Source of the DNA: Nannochloropsis salina CCMP1776
Taxonomy: Eukaryota > Sar > Eustigmatophyceae > Eustigmatales > Monodopsidaceae
Assembly: GCA_004565275.1 (NCBI GenBank)
Contig: SDOX01000122.1
Coordinates: 880,642 to 944,641 of the forward strand
Direction of reading: 5' to 3'
DNA length: 64,000 nucleotides
Position numbers and translations under genes: made by a program. This document shows positions 9,933 through 20,266 of the stretch, piece by piece. The notes under the pieces were generated by a model, which searched no databases, was not told where the DNA came from, and saw nothing but the letters and a program-made list of their open reading frames with translations. Position 1 is the first letter of the stretch. Every line of letters starts with the position of its first letter.

Positions 9933-12900
9933 ATGGCACGTGCTAACGCAGATTTATATTTTAATCATCAGGGATCCTGCGTACCACTTCAGAACTTCGC
10001 GGATTGCGATATAGCATGGAAGGCTAACCTCCGACGGTTGGACAAAAAGTAAGTCAAGACCTACGGGCTACTAAGTAATCTAAAAATTTCTGCAAAGCCA
10101 TGGAAAAGGAAGGTACGAGTCCGAATATATCGCATGTCGTACAATGCTCGCCCTCGGCCACGGGACTTCCTCTTCTTTAGGGAAATGTGCTCATGTACTA
10201 AGTGTAATAATGGATTGTGGAGTGAACTTGTCTGTAGGGCCTCAAATCAGGCCTTGGCCATGGTGCTATGGTACATGATTTGAAAGGAGACTTCCCGTGT
10301 CATACTATGATTTATTTACCCCCAAATTGATGCGCAGATTTTCTTTCCGGCGACGATCGCTTCTTGTCACTGCACTTGGATGCGAAGAAGAGGGAATTTA
10401 AAGCTGCTGGAAGGCGAGAAATGGAACACGCTTATGAGAAAAGAAGCTATTTCAAACCTGTAATTACCCCGAAAGCTGCTAGCAAAGGTCAAGGCTCTTC
10501 CATGGACCGCTTCGAGGCCTTGTACCGGGACGCTGAAGCGCGAAAGGTGCGCCGCGCTGTGCTGGGTAACAAGCTTCGCCTAGCGAAAGGTACATTCAAA
10601 CCGACATTGTACGAAGCAAGTCGTTCTCGCTCAGTCTCACCATCTCGCTGCGAGGGAGGGCATCGAAGCGGTAAAAATAATGGCTTTGGTACGCGCTTGT
10701 GCCCAACGGGTCAGGACGTGAAAGAGAAGCGAGCGCGGATCGAATCCCTCAAAAATCGTTACGAGACGGAAGGATGTACATTTGAGCCTCAATTATTCTC
10801 TCACAATGTATCACCAAGTCTGCATGATACACTACCCGTGCAAGATCGCTTGGCTCGCTATCAAGCAGCGCGAGAGCGTCGGCTAGAAATGCTCCGCGCT
10901 CAAAGGGAAAACGAAGAAGCTTCCGAGCACGCGTTCATGCCGCAGCTCGTCTCGAGCAGCAAGGCCCGAGAGCGCGCCTTACAGGCACGTGCTGTGTACC
11001 ATACGGCATCGGTCGACGCAGGGACCACGCCTTTAAGTGTTTTCGAAAGACTTTCGAGCAACAGACAGGCACGTGTCACGCATCACCCCGCGGCCTCCCC
11101 CCCGGACTTTAAAGGAAAAGTCCTTCAGACGCCGAATCCGCGCTCCACATCCCCAAGCGCTCGAGACACATCGTCGATAGCTGCACGTTTCCAGGAGTAT
11201 GATCGAGTTCGAAGAGCCAGGCAAGAAGGGCTGGTCCAGCGTCTTGAAGAAGAACGAGCTGCACAATGTACCTTCCAGCCAAAACTTCCGGAGAAGAAGC
11301 GTCGCCACAAATGTCATCATCATGCAGACGATCCGGCGAGCACCAAGCGGAAATGCGAAAAGTCGCACTCTTCCCACCGTCATCGCTGTCGCCATTCTCC
11401 TCTTATCTCCTCAGAGGATTGCGAGCTTGCCCACTGCACTTTTAAGCCTCGCGTCTCTCGCAGTCCTGAACGTGTTCGAGAGGGAAGTGTCATCAAACGC
11501 CTCTTACGGGAAGGCCAAGATGCGAAGAAAAAGCTGCAGCACATGCGCCACCTCCAGGAAGAGCGTGACCTACGTGGCTGCACTTTCAAGCCCCATGTCA
11601 CGCCGTATATCCCGCGGGCCTGCGGCTCAGGGGCATCGGCGCCGGCGCCCGCTGTGGTGGTGGTACAGTCGCCGTCTCCGAACCCCTCCCCTTCCCGACA
11701 CATCCACCACCATCAGTGCAGCCATTCCTTCCCCGTGGAAGATATGAGGGACCGTCGCGCGTTGGGCCCCCCGCGCCACCGACGCCACTACGAGGAGAGC
11801 GAGGAGGCAGGGGTGACTACTGCGGCCTTGCGACGCGTCCGTGACACCATCCAAGGCCGGGAGTCCCCTCCACCCACGTCTTCCTTGGTCGTGACCAAGC
11901 TCCAGGTATCCTTGGAACGACCCTCGTTGAACTCGCGTCGTGAGGACCTGCACTATCGCGACCACCGACGCTCGCCTTCGGGTGAAAGCAGACACTCTCC
12001 GAGACGGCCGTACCGGGGACGCAGTCAGTCGCCCTACGGCGGGGGGCAGAGCTCGTGCGGTGAGCGAAGTGCTTCTCCTACTTATTCAGACTATGACAGG
12101 ACGGGCGAGCGCCATGGGAGCCACAATAGGAGGCAGGGCCCGCCGCGGGGCCATCCCCCGGGAATGAATCCTCGTCGCTTCTCGCCGGGTACGAAGACCT
12201 CATCTTTTCACAAGACGCGCCGGTACGGGAGGCAGACATCTCGGGGTTGGGATGAGGAATGGACCGGGGATGACGAGGGAGAGGGTGGAGGAAGGGGAGA
12301 TGGATGGGACTCCGGACAATGGTCCGCCCGCGGATCTGCTCGAGGCAACCGCCGCTCCAGTGCACCGACCTCATCTTCAAGAAGAGAGGACACGTCCAGC
12401 GCAGCACCCAGGGGATATGAAACGACTGTTTCTCAAGGAGACGAGGAAGAGGAAGACCCGTACTACTATGATCATGAGCAGCAGCAATGGTACCGGCGCG
12501 AGCCCGGCCAAGCCGCAGAGTATGGAGACCAGAGCGGGCGGCAGACTCGATATACTCAAGGACAGCAGCAGGAATACGAGTATGAAGGGCAGGAGTACGA
12601 TGATGAGACGATGCCACCGCTTGCTGGGGAGGAACAACCATGGCGGGAATCTCTGCGGGAAGGGGAAAGGGAGGTGGCGGCGCAGGAATTTTTACCGCGG
12701 GACTCATTCGATGAGACTGACGACCAAGGATTTGATGCCACGGCGTCGGCTCCTGCATACGGTAAAGGACAACAAGCGCATAACACACGGGCGGAATCGC
12801 AGCCACAGCGTTGCTCTCGGTCACAGCCACCGCCAGGGCGCCCTCAGCCTGGGCTCTCCGAATCAGACCCAGAGCAAGCACCGCGGCAACAGCGGCCGCA

Positions 12901-15900
12901 GCAATCCAAGCCACAGCGTGACAGTGTCGAACAAGAAGGGCAAGAAAATACTTTATATTCTCCACCAAGCGGCCTCCGGATTTCTCTGGCTCCCAGCTCC
13001 AGTCACACTGACAAGCTGGGGTCTGCGGAAACCATGGATTGCTCCGGACCGCTGGTGGATGAGGACGGCGGGGAAGAAGCTTCCGCATGCGTCCAACATT
13101 CTGTCAATAAATTAGCCTCAAGAATATCTGAGTCGTCTTCGACCTCTGATGCGAGGTCAAATTGTCGTTCCGGCGGGACGACCGACTTGGACTTGACGAC
13201 TTCCGCCACGGATCTTAACTCTGCTGCGACGGTCGAGCACAGCGGATACGGTGGACGTGATACACGTGAAGAGGAGGATAATGGCCCGGACGAAAATGAA
13301 GAGGAGGGGCAGCACGCACCCCCCAGGGAGGCAGTTCAGGAGGAGTTTCTGCCGCACGACTCCTGGGATGGGACCGCTGCGGGCTACAATGCCACGGGGA
13401 GCAGCACTTTGGTATCCAGCATCAGTCAATCGGGCTTCGTGAGCAGTGGAGAGGTCTCTACAACACCTGGACCCCTTCCATCTACCACAACTTTGTCCCC
13501 GGACACCATCGCTTCCGGGGCGTCGGCCTCCTTGTCCTCTCATAGCACCTCGCTTTCCCTCCCTCCCACCACTGCAACCTCTCAAAGAAGTTTGCGTCCT
13601 GACAAGCGCCCTCATTCTGGACCCACTTCGTCGCTCAGATCCCGGTCGTCTTCCAAAAGGGATGCAGAACCATCTTCGCCGGAGCTCTCTGGCTCCTTGT
13701 CAGGGGATACCGATCGAAGCCATGCCTCCTCCCTTCGCACGCCCGCCTCGTCCACTTCCACTTCCTCCTTGGCCGGTGGCTCGTCTGAACGACCCCATGC
13801 CTCAGTCTCAAACGCGGGTCCGGCAGGCGTAGATTTACCTTCGACTGCATCTTCCTTCTCGCGGCCCTGGCGCGAAAGTTACGCGCCCTCGTCTCCTCGC
13901 CACACGCCCTACGACCAATCGACATCCTCCTGGGTCGTGAGCCCTGCCACGGCTACTGGAGGCGCTCGCACTCCACTCCCTCCTACCCCGGTAGCTCCTT
14001 CCAATAAGTCCGTCCGGTTTAGCAGCCGCATGACTGAGAATGGCGTCGATGTATCGGCACCAGAGACCCGTTTCACGCAGCAAGAGCTGCCTGAGGGGGT
14101 ATCCCAGGAAGCTCTGCGGCTGCTCACAACCATGGAGCTGCCCTCCGGCTCTCCGGCGCCAAAGTTAAGTGGACAGGAGGACGGCCGCTCGGCTGCGGGA
14201 AGATCTTCGGCTTTCTCCGATCCTTCAATGCGAGTACCGCAAATATCCGCAACCGTCATGCAGCTTTTCGATACTGTCCAAGATCCCTCTACGGATGACA
14301 TGGGGGACAATCCACCCTCCCTTCACCCTGCCGAGAAAAAACCTGAGGTTTCTCACCCAAGTGTCTTTCTCTCTGATACGGTCCCACCGAATACGTTTAC
14401 ACACCTCCCCCTCTTCACCAAGCGTCCCAAGACTCCCTGGAGCCCCAAACGCGCACACAGGGAAATCTCCTCGAAGCCAACGAATCCGTTTCACACCGGG
14501 CTCCGGCCGTCCTTGCCCTCTACTTTGCCCTCGGCGACAAGCTCCTTTCCCTCCCCCAACCATGGAACCCTTCCTGGCTTCCCTCTCCCCTCCTCCATGG
14601 CCCTCTCCCAGGCCCCGCCCCAGGTCTCCAGCACGGTCTTGGGTCTATTTGACACTGCCCGCCTTCCAACTTCAACCCATGGTGGCTCTGCTGCCACCTT
14701 CCTCAACTCCTCCACTAGCAATCCTTCTTTCTCTGGTCGGATTCTTCCACAACCTGGACGACAAGATGCTTCAACCCCCTCTGCGACTTCGCAACATTCC
14801 ATCCCTCGGTCTTGGGTTATCAGCACGGGCATGGATCAAGAAGGAGAGAGCGTTCAGGCATCGACGGCGGCCATGCGTCTGCTTGATACGGCACAAGACC
14901 CCGCGGCGTCTGCCACCAGCACGGGCATGGATCAAGAAGGAGAGCGCGTTCAGGCATCGACGGCGGCCATGCGTCTGCTTGATACGGCACAAGACCCCGC
15001 GGCGTCTGCCACCAGCATGGGCTTTGAGCATCTTGCAGCGCCGATATCCGCCTCCGTTTTAGAGGTGCCTCGTACACTGAGCGCCTGCGAATGTGGTGCA
15101 GCATTTCTTGAGGCCCACCCCTCCTCATGCTCGCATGACTCGCCTCCATACTCGCCTTCCTCCATTTTGCCGAATCCTTCGCACCATACCACGGCAGATA
15201 AGTTGCCCTTTTCCTCCGAACACTCTGCGAATACGGTTTCACGCTTGTATTCTACTGCTTTATCCGTAGCCCACCCCCCTTCCGGTTCAGATGCTGCCAT
15301 CTTCCCATCCCCTTCATGTTCCTCTTACTCTTCTTCCTCATTCCACGGAATTCCACCGTCGCCATCAGCTTTAAATCTCTCGTCTCAGAATCCTTTCACA
15401 ACTGCCTGCCTTCCTGATGACATGGCAATATCCCGGATGGAAATCCCTGCAGACGGAGCCAAGCACCTACCAGAAGCTTCTTCGACCATTGCTTCGCTCT
15501 TCCAGACATGTGCAAGCCCATCTATCGCTACCCCTCCACTTTCCTTCCCTGCGACTCTCCCCGCATCCTCTTCGTCACTGCCTCCCGCCCTCGCTTCCTC
15601 CAGGACCTGCACCTTTTTCCAAACGGCCTTTTTGCCTTCCAGCCCAGCGCAAGACGCCGCCAAAAGTCTCGTTTGCACACTTAGCGATCAAATTTCCGGA
15701 CCGGTCAACGAGCTTTTTCACACCGCTCATCCGCACACTCTCCAATACAGCGCAATTGCTGACCTCTCTTCAACTCTTCTCTCCACCTCTCTGCCGCCCG
15801 CTGTTCCGCAGCAGGTACACGACACGCTGACTAGTAAAGACCAGTCGCCAGGACGACATCAAACGTCATTTGCCTTAGCTGAACATCCTGAAAGTATGGC

Positions 15901-18154
15901 GCTCTCGACAACCCTCACGAATCTCTTTGATACGGCACGACCTGCCACGGCATTGTCCTCGTCAGGTGCAGCGGTTGAGGGTCAGGAGGAGGAGGCGAAG
16001 GACGCTCAGCCCTCCACTACCGTCACGAGGCTCTTCGATACGGCACGACCTGCCACGGCATTGTCTCCGTCGTCCTCGTCAGGTGCGGCGGGTGAGGGTG
16101 AGGAGACGAAGGACGCTCAGCCCTCCACTACCGTCACGAGGCTCTTCGATACGGCACGACCTGGCACGGCATTGTCTCCGTCGTCCTCGTCAGGTGCAGC
16201 GGGTGAGGGTGAGGAGGAGGAGACGAAGGACGCTCAGCCCTCCACTACCGTCACAAAGCTCTTCGATACGGCACGACCTGCCACGGCATTGTCTCCGTCG
16301 TCCTCGTCAGGTGCAGCGGGTGAGGGTCAGGAGGAGGAGGCGAAGGACGCTCAGCCCTCCACTACCGTCACGAGGCTCTTCGATACGGCACGACCTGCCA
16401 CGGCATTGTCTCCGTCGTCCTCGTCAGGTGCAGCGGGTGAGGGTGAGGAGGAGGAGGCGAAGGACGCTCAGCCCTCCACTACCGTCACGAGGCTCCTCGA
16501 TACGGCACGACCTGGCACGGCATTGTCTCCGTCGTCCTCGTCAGGTGCAGCGGGTGAGGGTGAGGAGGAGGAGACGAAGGACGCTCAGCACTCCACTACC
16601 GTCACGAGGCTCTTCGATACGGCACGACCTGCCACGGCATTGTCTTCGTCGTCCTCGTCAGGTGCAGCGGGTGAGGGTCAGGAGGAGGAGGCGAAGGACG
16701 CTCAGCACTCCACTACCGTCACGAGGCTCTTCGATACGGCACGACCTGCCACGGCATTGTCTCCGTCGTCCTCGTCAGGTGCGGCGGGTGTGGCTGAGAA
16801 GGAGGAGGCGAAGGACGCTCAGCCCTCCACTACCGTCACGAGGCTCTTCGACACTGTACAAGGTCCTTTGGGGCCAAGTACGTTAGAGCCTGTGGCTCCC
16901 TCCCTCCTCTCCCAAGCGCTCGCACGGTCGGCCTCCTTGCCCAGCCCCGTGACCCCGACAATCGTCCCCGGCGCCTGGGGGGGCTCCGAGGCCCTCGGCG
17001 GGAGGAGCCAGAGAGACGGCGGGGCGGGTTACGTCTACAGGCGGAGTCGTACCGCACTCACCCCGCGTCGACTCACTCAAGAGGAGGAAACCGCGCTCTA
17101 TGGGGCTCCTCTGGCCCTTCCAGACGAGGAAATGGAGGGCGCGTCCCTCTTCGGTGGAGCCTCCGACCCGGCGGAGACCTTCCCCCCCCCCGCGCCCCCC
17201 GCAAAGGCCGTGCATCCCCCTGGGCCTGAGGACGGTCATTCCTTCACTTCCCTACCCGATCTCACCCGGCGGGCACACAACATGGTCCTGTCGTCCCCTC
17301 CCCAGGACCCCGGTGGTCCCCTCAAGCCCTGTCCGCGACTCGCTCCTTCGACGGTCGCTCTCCCAGCCCCCCCCCCCCCTCCGCCCTCACAGACCTCCCA
17401 AATGCTGAGCGTGCTCGACACCCCCCGATGCGCGGACGGAGGAGAAGCGGCTGTCACGCCGGGGAAGGAGATGGAGACGGACGCAAGCAGTGGACGGCGC
17501 GAAAGGGACAAGACTACGGGTGGGACTCCCAGCACGGGCCCTTCCAACGCGTCGGTCCGCACCGTTACCTTCGCAGCGCTCACCCCTGCAACCCCCCTTT
17601 CCCCCCCTTGCCCCGAAGAACAAGCATCAAAACCCAAGCACCGCGTCGGCAGCGGCTTTAAAAAGCTCTTTCGCCTACCCCGGCTCGGGCGCTCTCCCAC
17701 CACTTCCCCCCTCTCCCCCCACTCCCCTCCCGCCTCTTCGTTGACTCACCTACCGGGCTCGCCACAGTCGCAGCTGCCGCAGCAACAGCAGCCTCCACCA
17801 TCCCAGGGGCAGCAGCATATCACTCGCCCTTCTCCGTTTCCTTTTCCTTTCCGAAGGAGCGAAACCAAAATGTCCGCTGCTGTCGTTACCTCCTCCGCCT
17901 CGAAGGAACTCTCGAGCCTTCCTCCTCCTCGTCGTGCCGTCCCATCCTCTCTCTCCTCCTCCTCCCTCTCCTCCTCCCTCTCCTCCTCCTCCTCCTCCTC
18001 TTCCCCTTCTTCTTTTTCCCCCTCCTCGTCAGCACTTGCTTCCTCCTCGAAAAGAGCGATAGACTCTCCAACTTCCTGGCCCTCCCCCTCTCCTGAGTTG
18101 AGAGACCGGCTCCAGCGTTTTACGAGACGCTTATCGCGCACAAAAAACCGTTGA
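9933..18154 (+). CDS. Giant, mostly disordered repeat protein with TFxP and LFDTA motifs
   Basis: The body of the gene is one exon from about 10338 to the TGA at 18154; its first in-frame ATG is at 10421. The frame is open before that ATG up to an acceptor-like CAG at 10337. I propose exons 9933-10048, 10098-10135 and 10338-18154 (2656 residues), which read continuously. The 49-bp first intron is unusually short, so the 5' end is tentative. The N-terminal 450 residues hold about seven spaced TFxP-type motifs (TFKPTL, CTFEPQL, CTFQPKL, CTFKPRV, CTFKPHV), a pattern common in basal-body and cytoskeletal proteins of protists. Next comes an Arg/Ser/Tyr-rich region with two EFLPxDS segments. The C-terminal half is Ser/Pro/Thr-rich and studded with LFDTA motifs, including tandem arrays. 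A poly-Ser run at 17947-18020 and a basic tail end the protein. Scaffold role inferred; no enzyme domain seen. Confidence 0.8.
10440..11620 (+). repeat. Dispersed TFxP-type protein motifs in the giant gene
   Basis: Seven coding motifs of the form (C/G)TFxPxL/V occur near 10447, 10590, 10776, 10930, 11265, 11440 and 11578, each preceded by a charged helical stretch rich in Arg and Glu. Spacing is irregular, about 40-110 residues. Confidence 0.75.
14822..15013 (+). repeat. Two-copy 96-bp tandem repeat (32 residues) in the giant gene
   Basis: Two adjacent 96-bp units, 14822-14917 and 14918-15013, differ at one visible base (AGC to CGC, Ser to Arg). Each encodes a 32-residue unit containing AAMRLLDTAQDPAAS, a variant of the LFDTA motif. 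The near identity implies a recent duplication. Confidence 0.9.
15908..16864 (+). repeat. Tandem array of about 117-bp units, eight plus a partial, in the giant gene
   Basis: Eight units of about 39 residues (the first two slightly shorter) and a ninth partial unit, each starting TTVTRLFDTARPAT and continuing through a Ser run, a GAAGEG turn and an acidic EEEAKDAQPS end. Units differ by a few substitutions and by codon-length changes in the Glu run, typical of slippage or unequal crossing-over that keeps the frame. Confidence 0.95.
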
Positions 18155-18739
18155 AAGAATGCAATTTTGAACGCTTGAATCTCGGTGTACAGATTTCTGA
18201 CAAAAAACGTGATGTAAGTGGCTCAACAATCAACATGCAGCGGACATGAGCATAGTAAGGGAGGGAAGGCCGCAGAGACCCAGGGCGATTTAATACGGAC
18301 ATCGCAAAGGCTAGCAGATGTATAGCTTAAAGCACGAGTCCGTGACGAATGATTTGAGGGTTGCAGAGCACTGACAGGGGCGAAAAGAAGCTGACAAAAT
18401 GGGTCCCTCTTGCACTGTTGCGAATTGATACTTTTTTTGGTAGACTCTCCGAGACCGGTGAGGCAGTAGTGCAACGAATGACACAAAACCAACAGAGTGA
18501 GTTACTTTACACGCAGACTCATCCACCTATTCATATGAGCATGTCTAATGACGCATTCAGCACTTACAGTTGCTTTTTTCCTCTTCCATTCCCCTTTAAC
18601 TCAGCGCCTACAACATCCGCAATATCAATTTCCTTGACTTGATCCATTCCAATTTGCTTACTTTGTTCGCCCTAAACGCTTCTGCGTTTATTCATGGCGT
18701 GCCCTCCCCTCCTCTGTCACCTCCTCCCTCGTCCCGTGC
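18155..18739. other. Convergent intergenic spacer, 585 bp
   Basis: 3' regions of the giant gene (+) and the SH3BGRL-like gene (-). No other feature seen. Confidence 0.55.
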
Positions 18740-19496
18740 TTACGAAGATGCCACCGGAACCGCAGACACAGTTCTTCTCTTTCGCCTTTGCACGTGAGCG
18801 AAGACCATATCAAAGGTTTGAATCTGAGGGTTGGCCCTCAGTATCTCTACCGGCATGTCGCTGCATTCATTCATGGCTTCCACCTCCTCCCAACCCCCCA
18901 CATACGTGACCTTCCCGTCCTCCCGTTCGATAAAAAACTGGGGGTAGCGCGCCGTGTGGCCCAGTCCAAAAAGCTGGTTCCTCTTCTCCGTCATCGCCGG
19001 ATCTGCGCCGTCAATTTCCTCGAACACGGTGCCCTTGGCCTCGAGGAGAGAGCGGGCCCGGCGCTGCTCCTTCTCTTGGACGGCATCCGAGGTCAAGCTC
19101 GAGACAAGCAGGAGCACCTGACGAAGAAACAAGATAAAGCAAGGAATATGGAATCGAAAATGAATTACAAAGAAGTTGGATGGGCTTTAAATTTCGCCAA
19201 GAATGCTGTCACAGCCCTGGACTCCTTATTGAGTGGGCCTTCTAATGCCCGTTAAATTCGACTTCACGGAGGTCAAATGCGTCAGTGTCCCGTAAGTCTG
19301 GATTCCTCCCTTTAACCTATAGCAAGTTGACCCTTAGCGCCTCTGAGACGAATGTGCATAAAACCGGAGAAAAAGACATGCAACGTATCGTACCCATGTG
19401 GAAGCAGGAAGGACGGTAGAGAAGAGGCAAGAAAGACAAAGTAAAAAGCCGAGGGATGGGAAACACGGCCCTCTCTGCCCCTACCTTATTGTGCAT
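18740..19496 (-). CDS. SH3BGRL-like thioredoxin-fold protein
   Basis: The main exon is 18740-19117 on the minus strand, starting after a good acceptor (cttcgtcag) with VLLLVSSLTSD. A 12-base first exon at 19485-19496 (Met-His-Asn-Lys, AAG|gtaggg donor) joins it in phase 0 across a 367-bp intron and gives 129 residues. This tiny exon is the best candidate I found but remains tentative. The sequence is typical of the SH3-binding glutamic-acid-rich-like family, glutaredoxin relatives that lack the redox CxxC: a first beta strand, RARSLLEAKG, FEEIDGADPA, KRNQLFGL, YPQFFIE and a GGWEEVEAMNE helix. The last 25 residues are basic and extend beyond the usual fold. Probable cytosolic adaptor; its precise role is unknown even in animals. 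It is divergent to the ankyrin-HDAC gene. Confidence 0.85.
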
Positions 19497-20266
19497 AAGC
19501 TCGTCTTTGGTATAGGTCAAGGTAAGAAAATTGGGAAGACACACTTTTCCTCGCCTGTGTAAGGATCTTTGTGTCTGAGTGTGGACACGTTACTATTGCC
19601 GACTTAGGGGCGTCGCCTGTCAAACGGCTGCGCTTCTGAACCTTGATCCTTCCGGCCAGTCCTTGGCTCGGATGTGCACTGCAAAGAATGAAATGAGGGC
19701 AGGCTATTGGTGTGAATGGTACACATATATGTGAAGGTTTTGGCCCCTGCGAATTGGCAGATCAATCTTCCCTCCCCATCCTGCCCTCACGCGCTAGCTG
19801 GAGTGCAAAAGAGACATCAACTTTTCTCGCGGGACCTCATGACCTTGCATAGGGCGATAGACCATGGACGTAGACGGTGCATGACGTGTGCCGTCGCATG
19901 TTGGCGCGAATGGCGGGCACAAAGGTGGCTGTGAAGGGGCCTTTCCAACCAAGGACCGTGCCTTCCACCCGAAGAGCCGGAACATCGGGGGAGCAAAAGC
20001 AGCCTCCCGGCGGCCGCCTAGAGAACAGTCTAGGCCCCCATGTGTGTCTCTAACCACGCGGCTCTCACGTCTGGAGAATGTGCTGGTGGTTTCTCATCCA
20101 CATGGAGTGCAATTTCCGGGGGCTTTTGTTTCCATAGCAAAAAGTTGATCTCTTAAGTTGTCTGATCGACCCCTCTGCACACTCGAGCACAGGACCCCGT
20201 CGAGACCTCTCGGTCTGCGTGGACGCTCATTTCAAGGACAATCCCTCCACCTGTACTTCATCTATT
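19497..20266. promoter_or_regulatory. Divergent intergenic region, 770 bp
   Basis: Lies between the SH3BGRL-like gene (-) and the ankyrin-HDAC gene (+), so it should contain both promoters. Short overlapping open frames in it lack any family resemblance. No specific element identified. Confidence 0.4.

Noticed and set aside
12078-13088. A 336-residue frame on the minus strand opposite the giant gene
   Set aside because: Antisense shadow of GC-rich coding sequence; no domain, start context or conservation argues for it.
14822-16864. Regular direct repeats considered as a CRISPR-like or satellite array
   Set aside because: No unique spacers between repeats, and all units keep one long reading frame; they are protein-coding repeats.
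15927-16886. A 319-residue Arg-rich open frame on the plus strand inside the giant gene
   Set aside because: It is the second register of the 117-bp repeat array. Because the unit length is a multiple of three, a frame free of stops in one unit is free in all. The LFDTA frame continues far on both sides and is the real one.
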